Part shown: in pieces, positions 9,285 through 17,706 of the stretch
How the letters are laid out: each line of letters begins with the position of its first letter
Numbering within the stretch: the stretch's first letter is position 1
From: Myxacorys chilensis ATA2-1-KO14
GTDB taxonomy: Bacteria; Cyanobacteriota; Cyanobacteriia; Leptolyngbyales; Leptolyngbyaceae
DNA length: 64,000 nt
Direction of reading: 5' to 3'
Assembly: GCA_019359275.1 (NCBI GenBank)
Contig: JAHHHP010000015.1
Span: 1 to 64,000 of the forward strand
Position numbers and translations under genes: made by a program
The notes under the pieces: model-generated
Database searches by the model: none
Seen by the model: the letters and a program-made list of their open reading frames with translations, nothing else
What the model was told of the DNA's origin: nothing

Positions 9285-9998
9285 CTACAACTGACCACTC
9301 AGCGCTAAAAATGCAACTTGTGCGGCGGCTTGTTCGGCAGCTTTGCGCGACCGCCCACTGCCCTGACCCATAGACCGCCCCCCAACCAGCACTTCCGACA
9401 CGAAGCGGTGGGGATCATTGTGAGTGTGCCCAGTTTCGATGGTGCGATACTCAGGCAATATTTTTTGGTGAGCTTGTGTCCAGTTTTGTAAAGCAGCTTT
9501 GTAATTTTGCCGAGCGGGGTCTGCTAAAATCTCTTTCGCTAACCGCTTAAAGTGTTCATCCAGCCACGAGCGGATCAGCGATAAATTGTGAGTGCTGAGA
9601 TAAAGTGCGGCTAACACGGCTTCCAACGAATCCGCTAAGCGTGATTCTCGCCCTGCTTGGTCGAACTTAGCGCTTGATGCGACCAGAAGATATCGATCAA
9701 AGCCATACTGGTCTGCAATTTGAGAGAGAATATAATCGCTCACTAGCACCGATCTCAACGCTGTAAATTCTCCTACCTTTAGCTCAGGATAAACTTCTAG
9801 CAAAAACTCTGCGGCGGCAAGCTTAACAACCGCATCGCCGACAAACTCCAACTGTTCATAGTTTTTGTCGGCTGAGAAGGTCGCATGAGTCAGCGACAAA
9901 TCTAACAAGTCCCATCTGAGCGACGAATGTTGAGATAAGCCTAGTCTCTGCACTAGCGCCTCAAGTTCCTGCTGACGACGAGGATATGCAAGGGTCAT
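9285..9998 (-). CDS. rnc: Ribonuclease III
   Basis: 237 residues with the normal two-domain layout. The nuclease domain (about 1-150) contains the signature 'NYEQLEFVGDAVVKL' and the second catalytic cluster 'LADSLEAVLAALYL', both with intact acidic Mg2+ ligands. The dsRNA-binding domain (about 160-235) ends in 'GSGRSRKAAEQAAAQVAF'. The enzyme cuts structured RNA in rRNA maturation and antisense regulation. It is first in a likely two-gene unit with the oxidoreductase. Confidence 0.93.
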   Translation of the reverse strand: MTLAYPRRQQELEALVQRLGLSQHSSLRWDLLDLSLTHATFSADKNYEQLEFVGDAVVKLAAAEFLLEVYPELKVGEFTALRSVLVSDYILSQIADQYGFDRYLLVASSAKFDQAGRESRLADSLEAVLAALYLSTHNLSLIRSWLDEHFKRLAKEILADPARQNYKAALQNWTQAHQKILPEYRTIETGHTHNDPHRFVSEVLVGGRSMGQGSGRSRKAAEQAAAQVAFLALSGQL

Positions 9999-10133
9999 GG
10001 GATCGTTCAGATCAGATTAGGGGAGGACTCTTCTCATCCTAAAGGGATTCTACTGCGTATAGTCTAGTGCCTGACCTAACGATTCAGTTGACCTAACGAT
10101 TCACCACAATTGATTCACTACAACTAAGGACAA

Positions 10134-10748
10134 CTAGGCAGACCGAAGTACGGCGTAAGTTTGCTCAATTTCGCTGACCGTTGCTGTAGTAAGGAGCGGA
10201 ACAGAAGTGACTTCCCGCTGCCCAGTTTCCAGAGAAATGGTCGTTACTTTGAGTTGATCTGAACAGGATAGGTAGACTGCGGCATCGAAGCGGTTTGTGC
10301 GCCAGTGCTGCGATCGCACTGTTTCAATAGTTCCTGGAAAGACACCTGCTAATAATGCCAAGACTTCACCTGGCAGACTCACGACAACCTGCCGCCCAAA
10401 AAATTCTTCAAAGCCCGCTAGAAGCTTCTCGGCTCTGATTGTAGGCTCCGGATTTTCTACAATTCTTTGCAACCAGCGTCCCCACTGAATGCGCCGGCCA
10501 TAGGCTCTGCGGCGATCTTCTACCGTAAACATCGGAGCTAGGGTTGGTGACCCGATCGCAATGACAGCCCGATAAGCAGGCTCAACCAAGCAGTTAATAG
10601 CGGCTCCAGGACCTGCAAATTCAGCATGGTAATCTTTGCAGAGAATGAGTCCGCTCTTTTTTTGCTCACTGATCGCTAATAGCGGACCAGTTGGCGAAGG
10701 AACCTCTAGATATTTTGAACTATCAAGCACGGGAAGTTGGCTGTTCAC
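10134..10748 (-). CDS. Unknown cyanobacterial protein, 204 residues
   Basis: I do not recognise the family. The protein is soluble and of mixed alpha/beta composition with no signal peptide, and has a basic stretch 'EDRRRAYGRRIQWGRWLQR' near the middle. The codon pattern is like that of its neighbours and the frame is long with no overlapping better candidate, so it is very probably real. Upstream of rnc on the same strand, the gap (9999-10133) contains a short direct repeat of 'GACCTAACGATTCA'. Confidence 0.6.
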   Translation of the reverse strand: MNSQLPVLDSSKYLEVPSPTGPLLAISEQKKSGLILCKDYHAEFAGPGAAINCLVEPAYRAVIAIGSPTLAPMFTVEDRRRAYGRRIQWGRWLQRIVENPEPTIRAEKLLAGFEEFFGRQVVVSLPGEVLALLAGVFPGTIETVRSQHWRTNRFDAAVYLSCSDQLKVTTISLETGQREVTSVPLLTTATVSEIEQTYAVLRSA

Positions 10749-11032
10749 AGACCTATCCTACACTGCTGTAGGAACACAAGTTGTTTCGGAGCAGTCGCCT
10801 CAACCGGAGTCGGTTTAAGAACCATTAATTCAAGAATTTAAGATTAATGGAACGCTTGGGGCGCTTTGTTTGAACCTTTCTTTTGTGAACCTTTATAGTA
10901 ATTCAGGTTGAAAATATCACTTTCGTTCATGAAGAGGACTTTGCCGAATCTATATATTGCGGGGTTCAGTTTAAAGAATGTTGACAAACCGATTTGCTAG
11001 CGTGAGTTTCTTAATCATTGAGTGAAGGGGGT

Positions 11033-11454
11033 GGAGAAGAGGGGGACATAAGCCGGGTTCTGTTCTCTTGAGAGCAATGCTCCTAGAGGGCGATTATCTA
11101 TCTGGGACACCTGTTACCAAATGCCTCAAGCGGCTCTTTGCTGGATATTTCACCAGCAACGCGGGACAGGAAAAAGACCAACCGTTGCCCCATCTGCCTT
11201 GCATCCAACCGGGGTTTACCGAGCCAGTACCTCTCGATACTGCTGGTGCGCTCTTACCGCACCTTTGCACCCTTACCGATAGAGAAGGATGAAATAGGAA
11301 AACCTTTTCCTTCCTTTCTATTGGCGGTATGTTTCTGTGGCACTTTCCTCACGATCGCTCGCACTGGACGTTATCCAGCAAGTTCGGTCTTTCGGAAGCC
11401 CGGACTTTCCTCAAGCAAGTGGCTTGCTCGCAATCACCTCGCTCCCTCTTCTCC
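11033..11454 (-). ncRNA. rnpB: RNase P RNA
   Basis: On the minus strand the segment opens with GGAGAAGAGGG near 11454 and closes with a complementary CTCTTCTCC near 11033, forming helix P1. Inside are the conserved bacterial type-A elements: 'GAGGAAAGTCCGGGCT' after the 5' helix, 'GAGGAAAGTGCCACAG', and the 3' 'AACCCGGCTTATGTCCCC' segment. The length, about 422 bases, fits cyanobacterial M1 RNA. The RNA matures tRNA 5' ends together with the RnpA protein. The ends were set from P1 pairing and could be off by a few bases. Confidence 0.92.
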
Positions 11455-11498
11455 ATAGCTCAGTGTAGTCGGAGTCAGCAAAGATTTAGAGATGTTGA

Positions 11499-12194
11499 TT
11501 AGAACGGTTTTCGTTTGGGATTCCAGGGAAGTCCCGCCGTCCAATCGAGTTTAATCATCGTGAGTTTGCAGACGATGCGGGCGCGATCGCCCGTCGGAGC
11601 GGTGTTTGCTCCTACTACTCGGAGGGCAAGATGTAATTCAAATTCCAGTTTAATTTGACTTGCCATGAAGTCGCGATAGCGCTTTCGTTTGGCTTCACTC
11701 GATTTTTTAGGGTCGGGTTTGCTAAGGTCAATGACTGTCTTCGCGACTTCTAGAAATCCACTTTCGCCCTTACGCGCTAGTTGGTCTTCGCCAGAGATGA
11801 GTTCTTGCAACGTTTGCTTCGGAGCAATGATGCTGAAGACTTGATTTTGAAATGCATCTAACGTGCCGCCGGGTGAAAAGCGAGCAACGCGACGCGATCG
11901 GCCGTCTAAATCTGTAAGGACGCAGTGATCCCAATCAACATAAATTAGATAGTTCTCTGACTTATTCTGAATTCGGATGGCGAGTTGCTTTAGTTTGTCA
12001 AACTCGTAGCGATTGTCAAACCTGAAGTTAACGCCAACGATGTCCTTTAAATGATGGGCTTCAAGGTATCGGTTTAGGTCGTCTTGTTCGAGGCGAATAG
12101 TGAATTCATCGTTAAATGAGTTAACGATCTGATAAAGCACATAGCTAACGCACAAGAAGTAAACGGTTAACAGTACAAAATCAAGTTCAGTCAT
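11499..12194 (-). CDS. Unknown N-terminally anchored protein
   Basis: 231 residues. One membrane helix spans about 5-25 ('FVLLTVYFLCVSYVLYQIV'), followed by a charged soluble domain. The middle has 'IYVDWDHCVLTDLDGRSRRVARF', and the C-terminal half is lysine/arginine-rich ('KSSEAKRKRYRDFMASQIK'). I do not recognise the family. It lies 44 bases upstream of rnpB's 5' end on the same strand. Confidence 0.6.
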   Translation of the reverse strand: MTELDFVLLTVYFLCVSYVLYQIVNSFNDEFTIRLEQDDLNRYLEAHHLKDIVGVNFRFDNRYEFDKLKQLAIRIQNKSENYLIYVDWDHCVLTDLDGRSRRVARFSPGGTLDAFQNQVFSIIAPKQTLQELISGEDQLARKGESGFLEVAKTVIDLSKPDPKKSSEAKRKRYRDFMASQIKLEFELHLALRVVGANTAPTGDRARIVCKLTMIKLDWTAGLPWNPKRKPF

Positions 12195-12306
12195 CCTAGA
12201 CCTTGTGCAAGCGGAGAAACAGCAGAATCTCTAGTCCTTATACCATGCTTGCTTTGTTCTGTAATTTCTAAGTCTTGTAATTTCTAAGTCCTATGATTTT
12301 TAAGGT

Positions 12307-12316
12307 GGATTGAATG
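12307..12316. repeat. Target-site duplication, left copy
   Basis: GGATTGAATG immediately outside the left end of the insertion sequence. It is identical to 13581-13590, the 10-bp direct repeat expected from ISAs1-family insertion. Confidence 0.9.
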
Positions 12317-13580
12317 CAGGGTAAACGCATCAAAACTTTGGTTGAGAATGTGCATCAGACTGAGGAACATTGGCACTGAGAATCTGCAGCATAAATTGGT
12401 CGTCGAGCCCTGCTCGATAGCGTTTCATCGCCAAACTGCCTTTTGATGGCTCCTGGCGCAAGAGGTTGAGTGCCAATCGGCGCAGCAAGCTCATGTTACG
12501 GGGAGCATGGTCTTTGCGAATGCGGGAAGCATCTTCCTTGAATACCACGTCTAGGCACCAATGCAGTTGATTTTCAATTGCCCAATGGGCGCGAATATAG
12601 CGAGCAAAGGTTTGGGCATCCGTGTTGAGCGAACTGAGGAAGTAGCGGGTCTCGGTGGTGTCCTTATTCCACAAGCGCCGATAAGCATGCACTACGACCA
12701 AACTTTGCAAGCCAGGCCAGTGCTCCAACTGATCTGCGGAAAACACTTGCGTTGCCGGAATCTGCCAGATTGTCCTCGATTCAATGCGATGATGTCCCGC
12801 CTCAGTTTCCTGATGCTGAGTGTGTTCTATGTCCTCCCCCTGAAGCGCTTGAGCGTCTTTGAACCCAATTTGTGCCTGCTCTAACAAGGTTGGATGATTG
12901 CCTTTGAGCGCTAGAATATAATCCGCTTGCTGCTGCGTAATCTGCTCAGCAATTGCGCTTTGAGTGCCCATCGCATCAATGCTGACGATGCAACCCGTCA
13001 GAGCTAACTGTTCAAGCAACACAGGAATCGCCGTAATTTCGTTGGACTTCGAGGCCACATTGCACTGTCCCATCACGACTCGATGCTCACTTGCCCAGGC
13101 ACTCACCAGTTGCAGCGCTTTGATACCCCCTTCCCGGTCGTAGGAACCTTTCACGGTTTTGCCATCAATCGCAATCAGTTCTGCCTCTAGTGTGGATACC
13201 AAAGCTCTGACCCAGTGCTGGAAACTTGCCTCGAAGGTTTCAGGGTCGAGTCGGGCAAAGACACGGGCGAAGGTATCGTGCGAAGGAATGCCGTGGGGTA
13301 AGGCAAGGAAGGATTCGAGCCAACTGCGTTTGGCGTTGCCGTAGGTCTCGATTGCCACCCAACTATCTGCTCCAGACAGCACTGCAAACAAAGCGATGGC
13401 GATAATATCGAGCAGTTGGTGAGCACGAGTGCGCTCCACGCGTGGGTCGCGTATCTGTCCGAAGTACTGCTCCAGGCACGATTGCAGCGTTTCTCGATTG
13501 ACAATAGGAGGCATGGGCAAGCGGAGGAAAACTCCTCATCCTACACCCTTTCTCGCCTCGTTTTAGATGCGTTTACCCTG
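12317..13580 (-). mobile_element. Intact ISAs1-family insertion sequence, 1264 bp
   Basis: The ends are inverted repeats: CAGGGTAAACGCATC is perfect at both tips (12317-12331 and the complement at 13566-13580), followed by AAAAC with one extra base at one end. It is flanked by a perfect 10-bp target duplication and encodes one full-length transposase. Intact ends, ORF and duplication indicate a recent insertion. It landed between two minus-strand genes of unknown function and breaks neither. Confidence 0.93.
12330..13520 (-). CDS. ISAs1-family DDE transposase
   Basis: 396 residues, full length for the family. An N-terminal helical domain ('QIRDPRVERTRAHQLLDIIAIAL') is followed by the DDE core: 'AIDGKTVKGS' (first Asp), 'VSIDAMGTQ' (second Asp) and 'HWAIENQLHWCLDVVFKEDASR' carrying the C-terminal Glu region. 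No frameshift or internal stop is present, so it should be active. It fills nearly the whole element. Confidence 0.93.
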   Translation of the reverse strand: MPMPPIVNRETLQSCLEQYFGQIRDPRVERTRAHQLLDIIAIALFAVLSGADSWVAIETYGNAKRSWLESFLALPHGIPSHDTFARVFARLDPETFEASFQHWVRALVSTLEAELIAIDGKTVKGSYDREGGIKALQLVSAWASEHRVVMGQCNVASKSNEITAIPVLLEQLALTGCIVSIDAMGTQSAIAEQITQQQADYILALKGNHPTLLEQAQIGFKDAQALQGEDIEHTQHQETEAGHHRIESRTIWQIPATQVFSADQLEHWPGLQSLVVVHAYRRLWNKDTTETRYFLSSLNTDAQTFARYIRAHWAIENQLHWCLDVVFKEDASRIRKDHAPRNMSLLRRLALNLLRQEPSKGSLAMKRYRAGLDDQFMLQILSANVPQSDAHSQPKF

Positions 13581-13590
13581 GGATTGAATG
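13581..13590. repeat. Target-site duplication, right copy
   Basis: GGATTGAATG directly after the right inverted repeat of the ISAs1 element, matching 12307-12316. Confidence 0.9.
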
Positions 13591-13594
13591 GGGT

Positions 13595-14065
13595 TTAGGA
13601 TGTGCGAAACTGAGCCGTGTACTCGCAGAAAACATTAATGCCAAGGTGAAGAACGTAGAGTACGAGAACTGTAGCGACGGCAGGACTAATCGCTACTCCA
13701 GAAAGGTGTACAAGGTAAACGACTGCTCCGCTCAGTAAGGCAGCGCTTTCAGGATGCAACTGCGATTCGTTCAGAATTTTGCGTAAACTATTGCGATTCG
13801 CTTGGCGAAGATCGGAAGAGTTGCTACCACACACATCTAAATATAGTTGCTCTAACAAAATCTCCCATATGGACTTGGGAGCGACGACTACAAGACTTTG
13901 CACTTGAAACGACGGATTTCCTCCTGCTAATTCTTCAACGCTCGTTTTTGGGTTTCCGCGATGTCTCTTTAGAACGTCAATTCCGGCTTGTGCTTCTGGA
14001 TAGTGTTCTAACAAATGGTAAGCATGGTTGAGTTCTTTCTCTGTAAGATAAGTCGTAGGATTCAT
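13595..14065 (-). CDS. Unknown protein with C-terminal membrane segment
   Basis: 156 residues from the ATG at 14065. A longer frame to 14116 exists, but it would run through the strong hairpin at 14083-14121, which acts as a terminator for the upstream gene, so the inner ATG is preferred. The N-terminal half is helical and soluble ('YLTEKELNHAYHLLEHYPEA'). The C-terminal 45 residues are hydrophobic, suggesting one or two membrane helices. The ISAs1 element inserted just past its stop. I do not recognise the family. Confidence 0.55.
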   Translation of the reverse strand: MNPTTYLTEKELNHAYHLLEHYPEAQAGIDVLKRHRGNPKTSVEELAGGNPSFQVQSLVVVAPKSIWEILLEQLYLDVCGSNSSDLRQANRNSLRKILNESQLHPESAALLSGAVVYLVHLSGVAISPAVATVLVLYVLHLGINVFCEYTAQFRTS

Positions 14066-14082
14066 ATCAGCACTCTGACAAC

Positions 14083-14121
14083 AAAAATTGGCGGAAGAAT
14101 TCATGTCTTCTGCCAATTTTT
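14083..14121 (-). terminator. Strong hairpin terminator between two small genes
   Basis: AAAAATTGGCGGAAGA (14083-14098) pairs with TCTTCTGCCAATTTTT (14106-14121): 16 positions with one wobble and a 7-base loop. A-tracts and T-tracts at both bases make it work in either direction. On the minus strand it follows the 49-residue gene by 59 bases. Confidence 0.75.
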
Positions 14122-14180
14122 AGCACAAGTTAGGAGATTGATTCAGTAGGCCAAAAGAATTATTTCTGACTCGTTTTTGA

Positions 14181-14330
14181 CTAATCCGAAGAATGCTTTT
14201 TGTCGTAAGGATCGCCGCTATAGGGCTGTACACCCGTGTTTGGATAATGATTGTCATTGAGGGCGAAGATCCGACTGATTGCACCTGAAAAGTAAACAAT
14301 TACATCATCAATGACTTTAGGAACGCTCAT
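14181..14330 (-). CDS. Small unknown protein, 49 residues
   Basis: The start is the ATG at 14330, decided by a good ribosome-binding site (GAGGTGA, 7 bases upstream); the frame opens 12 codons earlier without one. The product begins MSVPKVIDDVIVYFSGAISR, probably amphipathic, and ends with a polar Pro/Gly/Tyr-rich tail ('HYPNTGVQPYSGDPYD'). The good ribosome-binding site and a terminator downstream argue that it is a real gene. I do not know its function. Confidence 0.55.
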   Translation of the reverse strand: MSVPKVIDDVIVYFSGAISRIFALNDNHYPNTGVQPYSGDPYDKKHSSD

Positions 14331-14894
14331 AGGGGTCACCTCTGAATTGAGTTTAAGCTGAAGCAATTTTCAGATTTGATGTAGCGTGGCTATCCGAATA
14401 CTTTAATTATGCAGAATCGTCTGTTGATCTGCGAGCGATCGCATCAATTGTTTAGGTTAATCTCCTGACTTTTCATATTTCTTCAATGTTTGAAGTTTCT
14501 ATTTGCTTTGCTTTAGAAAACAATGTAGAAAGTGAGTGTCGATATTGCCCCTTACTACTGGCGCAGTTGCTCAAGATGGCGCTGATGAATTGGCAAAGTT
14601 CTTCAAATGGGAATAAATAGCGGCTTGCTGCCATTATTTGGAGCCTTGCGAAAGCAATGCCTGTTTTTTCAAGAATATTTTATTAAGAAATACTATAAAT
14701 ATAGTTTGCGCCAACGGCTCTTTTAGACAGCTTTGGTCCTTTCTGTGCCTCCTTTGAACTCTTGATCGAGAAAATCATAGTATTTCACATCTTGACTTTT
14801 GGTTAAAATGACTATAACTTAGAAGAAGGTGAAGGCGAGTCTCCACAGCCCCTCAAGACTCCGTTTATAAACCCTTGATATTTAGGAGAAACGG
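14331..14894. other. Intergenic region upstream of the NAD operon, 564 bases
   Basis: This AT-rich region lies between a minus-strand small gene and plus-strand pncB. It contains a candidate sigma70-type promoter (14791-14818) and a 26-codon GTG-initiated frame at 14536-14616 that I cannot support as a gene. Nothing else is recognisable; no tRNA or riboswitch fold was found. Confidence 0.4.
14791..14818 (+). promoter_or_regulatory. Candidate promoter of the NAD operon
   Basis: CTTGAC (14791-14796) and TATAAC (14813-14818) are separated by 16 bases, about 75 bases before the pncB start. The match is fair. No clear NrtR operator palindrome was identified nearby. Confidence 0.35.
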
Positions 14895-16253
14895 GTGGAA
14901 GACCTAGAATTAACCATAAAACCAGAAGATTACAGCCTGCTGACCGATTTATACCAACTCACGATGGGGGCTTGCTATGTTGGTGAGGGCTTAGATCAGC
15001 GCAGAGCAAGTTTTGAACTGACAGTACGGCGCTTGCCTAAGGGCTTTGGCTATCTGATCGCCATGGGACTCGCTCAAGCGCTAGATTATTTGGAGAAGCT
15101 GCATTTTAGCGCCGCGCAAATCGAGTTTCTTCAAACTAGCGGACTGTTTGACCACGCCCCCGCCAAATTTTGGACGCTGTTGCAAAATGGACGCTTTACA
15201 GGCGATGTGTGGGCAATGCCAGAAGGAACAGCAGTCTTTCCGAATGAGCCACTGCTAAGAATTGAGGCTCCCTTGTGGCAAGCTCAACTCGTGGAAACCT
15301 ACCTGCTGAACACGGTGAATTATCAAACGCTAGTTGCTACCCGTGCGGCTCGGATGCGAGATGCGGCTGGAGCCGAGTCCACTCTGCTAGAGTTTGGAAC
15401 TCGCCGCGCCTTTAGTCCTCAAGCCTCCGTTTGGGCGGCACGAGCCGCATTAGGGGCAGGGCTAGATGCGACCTCTAATGTTTTGGCGGCACAGAAGTTA
15501 GGACGACAGCCGACCGGAACCATGGCCCACGCGCTCGTTATGGCATTAAGCGCGAAAGGAACAGAAGCACAGGCGTTTACTGCGTTTCATCGCCACTTTC
15601 CGGGTGCACCGCTGTTGATTGATACTTACGATACGATCGCAGCGGCTCGTGAGCTATCGGCTTACCTAAGAGATGGAACTCAATCTCTGGCTGGGGTTCG
15701 GATTGATTCGGGTGAATTGCTTTCTCTGTCTCAGCAAGTCCGAGACCTGTTGCCAGGAGTCCCGATTTTTGCGAGCGGTGACTTAGATGAGTATAAGATC
15801 GCTGAGCTAAAAGTGGCGGGTGCGCCTATTGATGGATACGGGTTAGGAACTCAGTTAGTGACAGGCTCTCCGGTAAATGGGGTCTATAAATTAGTGGAAA
15901 TCGATGGGATTCCGGTGATGAAAGAGTCTCCTGGAAAAATTACGTATCCCGGACGTAAGCAGGTGTTTCGTCAAATGGAACAGGGGGTTGTGACGCAAGA
16001 TTGCTTGGGGCTGATTTCAGATTCCCCATCAGCCACTCCACTTCTACAGCTTGTGTTTAAGCAAGGACAACGAGTGCAAGAATCAGAACGCCTAAGCGCG
16101 ATCGCAGAGCGCACCGCTGAATCTGTCCGCAGTCTGCCGTCTTGGGTTCGTCAACTGGATGAGCCTACCTCGATTCCGGTTGAGCTTTCCTCTAGCCTTG
16201 CTGACCTAATCCAACATACTCACCAGCGATCAGCGCAAAGCGCAACTCCGTAA
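14895..16253 (+). CDS. pncB: Nicotinate phosphoribosyltransferase
   Basis: 452 residues, full length. It converts nicotinate and PRPP to nicotinate mononucleotide, the first step of the Preiss-Handler route to NAD. Recognisable family stretches are 'LLTDLYQLTMGACY', 'LPKGFGYLIAMGL', 'LLEFGTRRAFSPQASVWAAR', 'GTMAHALVMAL', 'LIDTYDT' and 'VRIDSGEL'. The start is GTG with AGGAG seven bases upstream. It is first in a same-strand series followed by nadD, the NrtR-like gene and nadE. Confidence 0.93.
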   Translation: MEDLELTIKPEDYSLLTDLYQLTMGACYVGEGLDQRRASFELTVRRLPKGFGYLIAMGLAQALDYLEKLHFSAAQIEFLQTSGLFDHAPAKFWTLLQNGRFTGDVWAMPEGTAVFPNEPLLRIEAPLWQAQLVETYLLNTVNYQTLVATRAARMRDAAGAESTLLEFGTRRAFSPQASVWAARAALGAGLDATSNVLAAQKLGRQPTGTMAHALVMALSAKGTEAQAFTAFHRHFPGAPLLIDTYDTIAAARELSAYLRDGTQSLAGVRIDSGELLSLSQQVRDLLPGVPIFASGDLDEYKIAELKVAGAPIDGYGLGTQLVTGSPVNGVYKLVEIDGIPVMKESPGKITYPGRKQVFRQMEQGVVTQDCLGLISDSPSATPLLQLVFKQGQRVQESERLSAIAERTAESVRSLPSWVRQLDEPTSIPVELSSSLADLIQHTHQRSAQSATP

Positions 16254-16349
16254 GAACCGCAGTAGACATTCGCCCCCGAAAGAGTTCGTCTGCCAAATGC
16301 GCTACTGTCAAAGTACTGATTCACAATCCTTCACGCTTCGTTCAAACCC

Positions 16350-16946
16350 ATGCTCAACATTGCCCTGTTTGGAACCAGTGCTGACCCACCTACGATTGGA
16401 CATTTGACGATTCTGCGATCGCTCTCGGAGCAGTTTAACGAAGTTGCAGTGTGGGCAGCCGATAACCCGTTCAAGACTCATCTGACGCCGCTCCAGCATC
16501 GGACTCAAATGCTGCGACTGTTGATTCAAGATTTGCACTGTCCTCGGCAAAATGTCTGGGTCTATCCAGAATTAAGCCATCCCCGTACTTTAGTGACGGT
16601 TGAACGGGCGCAGCAGCGTTGGCAGGGAGCAGACTTTACGCTGGTGGTGGGGGTTGATGTGGCGCGGCAGCTTTCAACCTGGTTTCGAGCCGAAGAACTG
16701 TTGCGGAAAGTCAAGGTGTTGATTGTGCCGCGATCGGGCTATTCCCTCAATTCAGGCGAGGTTGCACGATTGCAGCAGATGGGGGCAACGGTTGCGATCG
16801 CGCCGATCGTCGTTCCAGATGTTTCCTCAACAGCATACCGTCAGCACGAGGATTTAACGGGAGTCACCCACCGAGTTCAAGAGTATATCGATCGGGAGCA
16901 ACTTTACGGATGCGACGCACGTTTAAAAAAACAGCCAGTTCATTAA
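16350..16946 (+). CDS. nadD: Nicotinate-nucleotide adenylyltransferase
   Basis: 198 residues. The nucleotidyltransferase fold begins 'IALFGTSADPPTIGHL', carrying the (H/T)IGH ATP-binding motif, and ends with 'VVPDVSSTAYR', the equivalent of the ISxTxxR motif. It adenylates nicotinate mononucleotide to deamido-NAD, the step between pncB and nadE. Its last 37 bases overlap the next gene in another frame, implying translational coupling. Confidence 0.9.
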   Translation: MLNIALFGTSADPPTIGHLTILRSLSEQFNEVAVWAADNPFKTHLTPLQHRTQMLRLLIQDLHCPRQNVWVYPELSHPRTLVTVERAQQRWQGADFTLVVGVDVARQLSTWFRAEELLRKVKVLIVPRSGYSLNSGEVARLQQMGATVAIAPIVVPDVSSTAYRQHEDLTGVTHRVQEYIDREQLYGCDARLKKQPVH

Positions 16947-17665
16947 CCAGTTCACTCACGGGAGAGAGTCTTGCGGATTTTAGAGTCGGCGTCGATAACG
17001 CGATCTTTTCGGTCGATACGGCTCAAAATCGGCTCCTCGTGCTGCTGGTGATGCGCCACGAGGAACCATTTTTGGGTCAGTGGAGCTTGCCCGGAACCTT
17101 GGTACGTCAAGGCGAATCGTTAGAGGATGCCGCGTATCGAATTTTGTCGGAGAAAATTCGAGTCCGCAATCTTTATTTAGAGCAACTCTACACGTTTGGT
17201 GGCCCCGATCGCGATCCGCGAGAGGCAGAAGATAGCTATGGGGTGCGCTATCTCTCGGTCAGCTATTTTGCGTTGGTGCGATTTGCCGAAGCTGAACTGA
17301 TTGCCGATGGTGTAAGCGGAATTGCTTGGTATCCGTTAGATCAGTTGCCCCAGTTAGCGTTTGATCACAACAAGATTTTGGAATATGGGCATGGTCGCTT
17401 GAAAAACAAACTGGAGTATAGTCCAGTTGCGTTTGATGTGTTGCCCGAAGTCTTTACGCTAAGCGATCTGTATCAACTTTACGCCACGGTTCTAGGCGAA
17501 CATTTTTCCGATTATTCTAACTTTCGATCGCGCCTTCTAAAATTAGGATTTTTAGCCGATACGAAAGTAAAAGTATCGCGGGGTGCAGGTCGTCCAGCGA
17601 GTTTGTATCGATTTGACGCAGAAGCATTTGCCCCATTCCAAGACAAACCGTTGGTATTTATATAG
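16910..17665 (+). CDS. nrtR: NrtR-like Nudix-domain regulator of NAD metabolism
   Basis: 251 residues: an N-terminal Nudix-like domain (about 25-160) followed by a winged-helix DNA-binding domain (about 165-251, 'SDLYQLYATVLGEHFSDYSNFRSRLLKLGFL'). This is the architecture of NrtR, a repressor of NAD-synthesis genes that senses ADP-ribose-type ligands. The Nudix box (62-85) is degenerate: where the consensus is REUxEExG, this has R77-I-L-S-E81-K-I-R, so two of the three catalytic Glu are gone. That favours a regulator over a hydrolase. It overlaps nadD by 37 bases. The symbol is assigned from architecture and context. Confidence 0.75.
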   Translation: MRRTFKKTASSLTSSLTGESLADFRVGVDNAIFSVDTAQNRLLVLLVMRHEEPFLGQWSLPGTLVRQGESLEDAAYRILSEKIRVRNLYLEQLYTFGGPDRDPREAEDSYGVRYLSVSYFALVRFAEAELIADGVSGIAWYPLDQLPQLAFDHNKILEYGHGRLKNKLEYSPVAFDVLPEVFTLSDLYQLYATVLGEHFSDYSNFRSRLLKLGFLADTKVKVSRGAGRPASLYRFDAEAFAPFQDKPLVFI

Positions 17666-17666
17666 T

Positions 17667-17690
17667 AGAGACACAATATATCGTGTCTCT
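17667..17690 (+). repeat. Perfect inverted repeat before the first mntA
   Basis: AGAGACAC (17667-17674) and GTGTCTCT (17683-17690) are perfectly complementary with an 8-base spacer. The repeat sits between the regulator's stop (17665) and the mntA start (17707). It could attenuate transcription or be an operator for autoregulation of the toxin-antitoxin pair. There is no T run. Confidence 0.6.
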
Positions 17691-17706
17691 CTTCGGAGAA
17701 ATCAAC

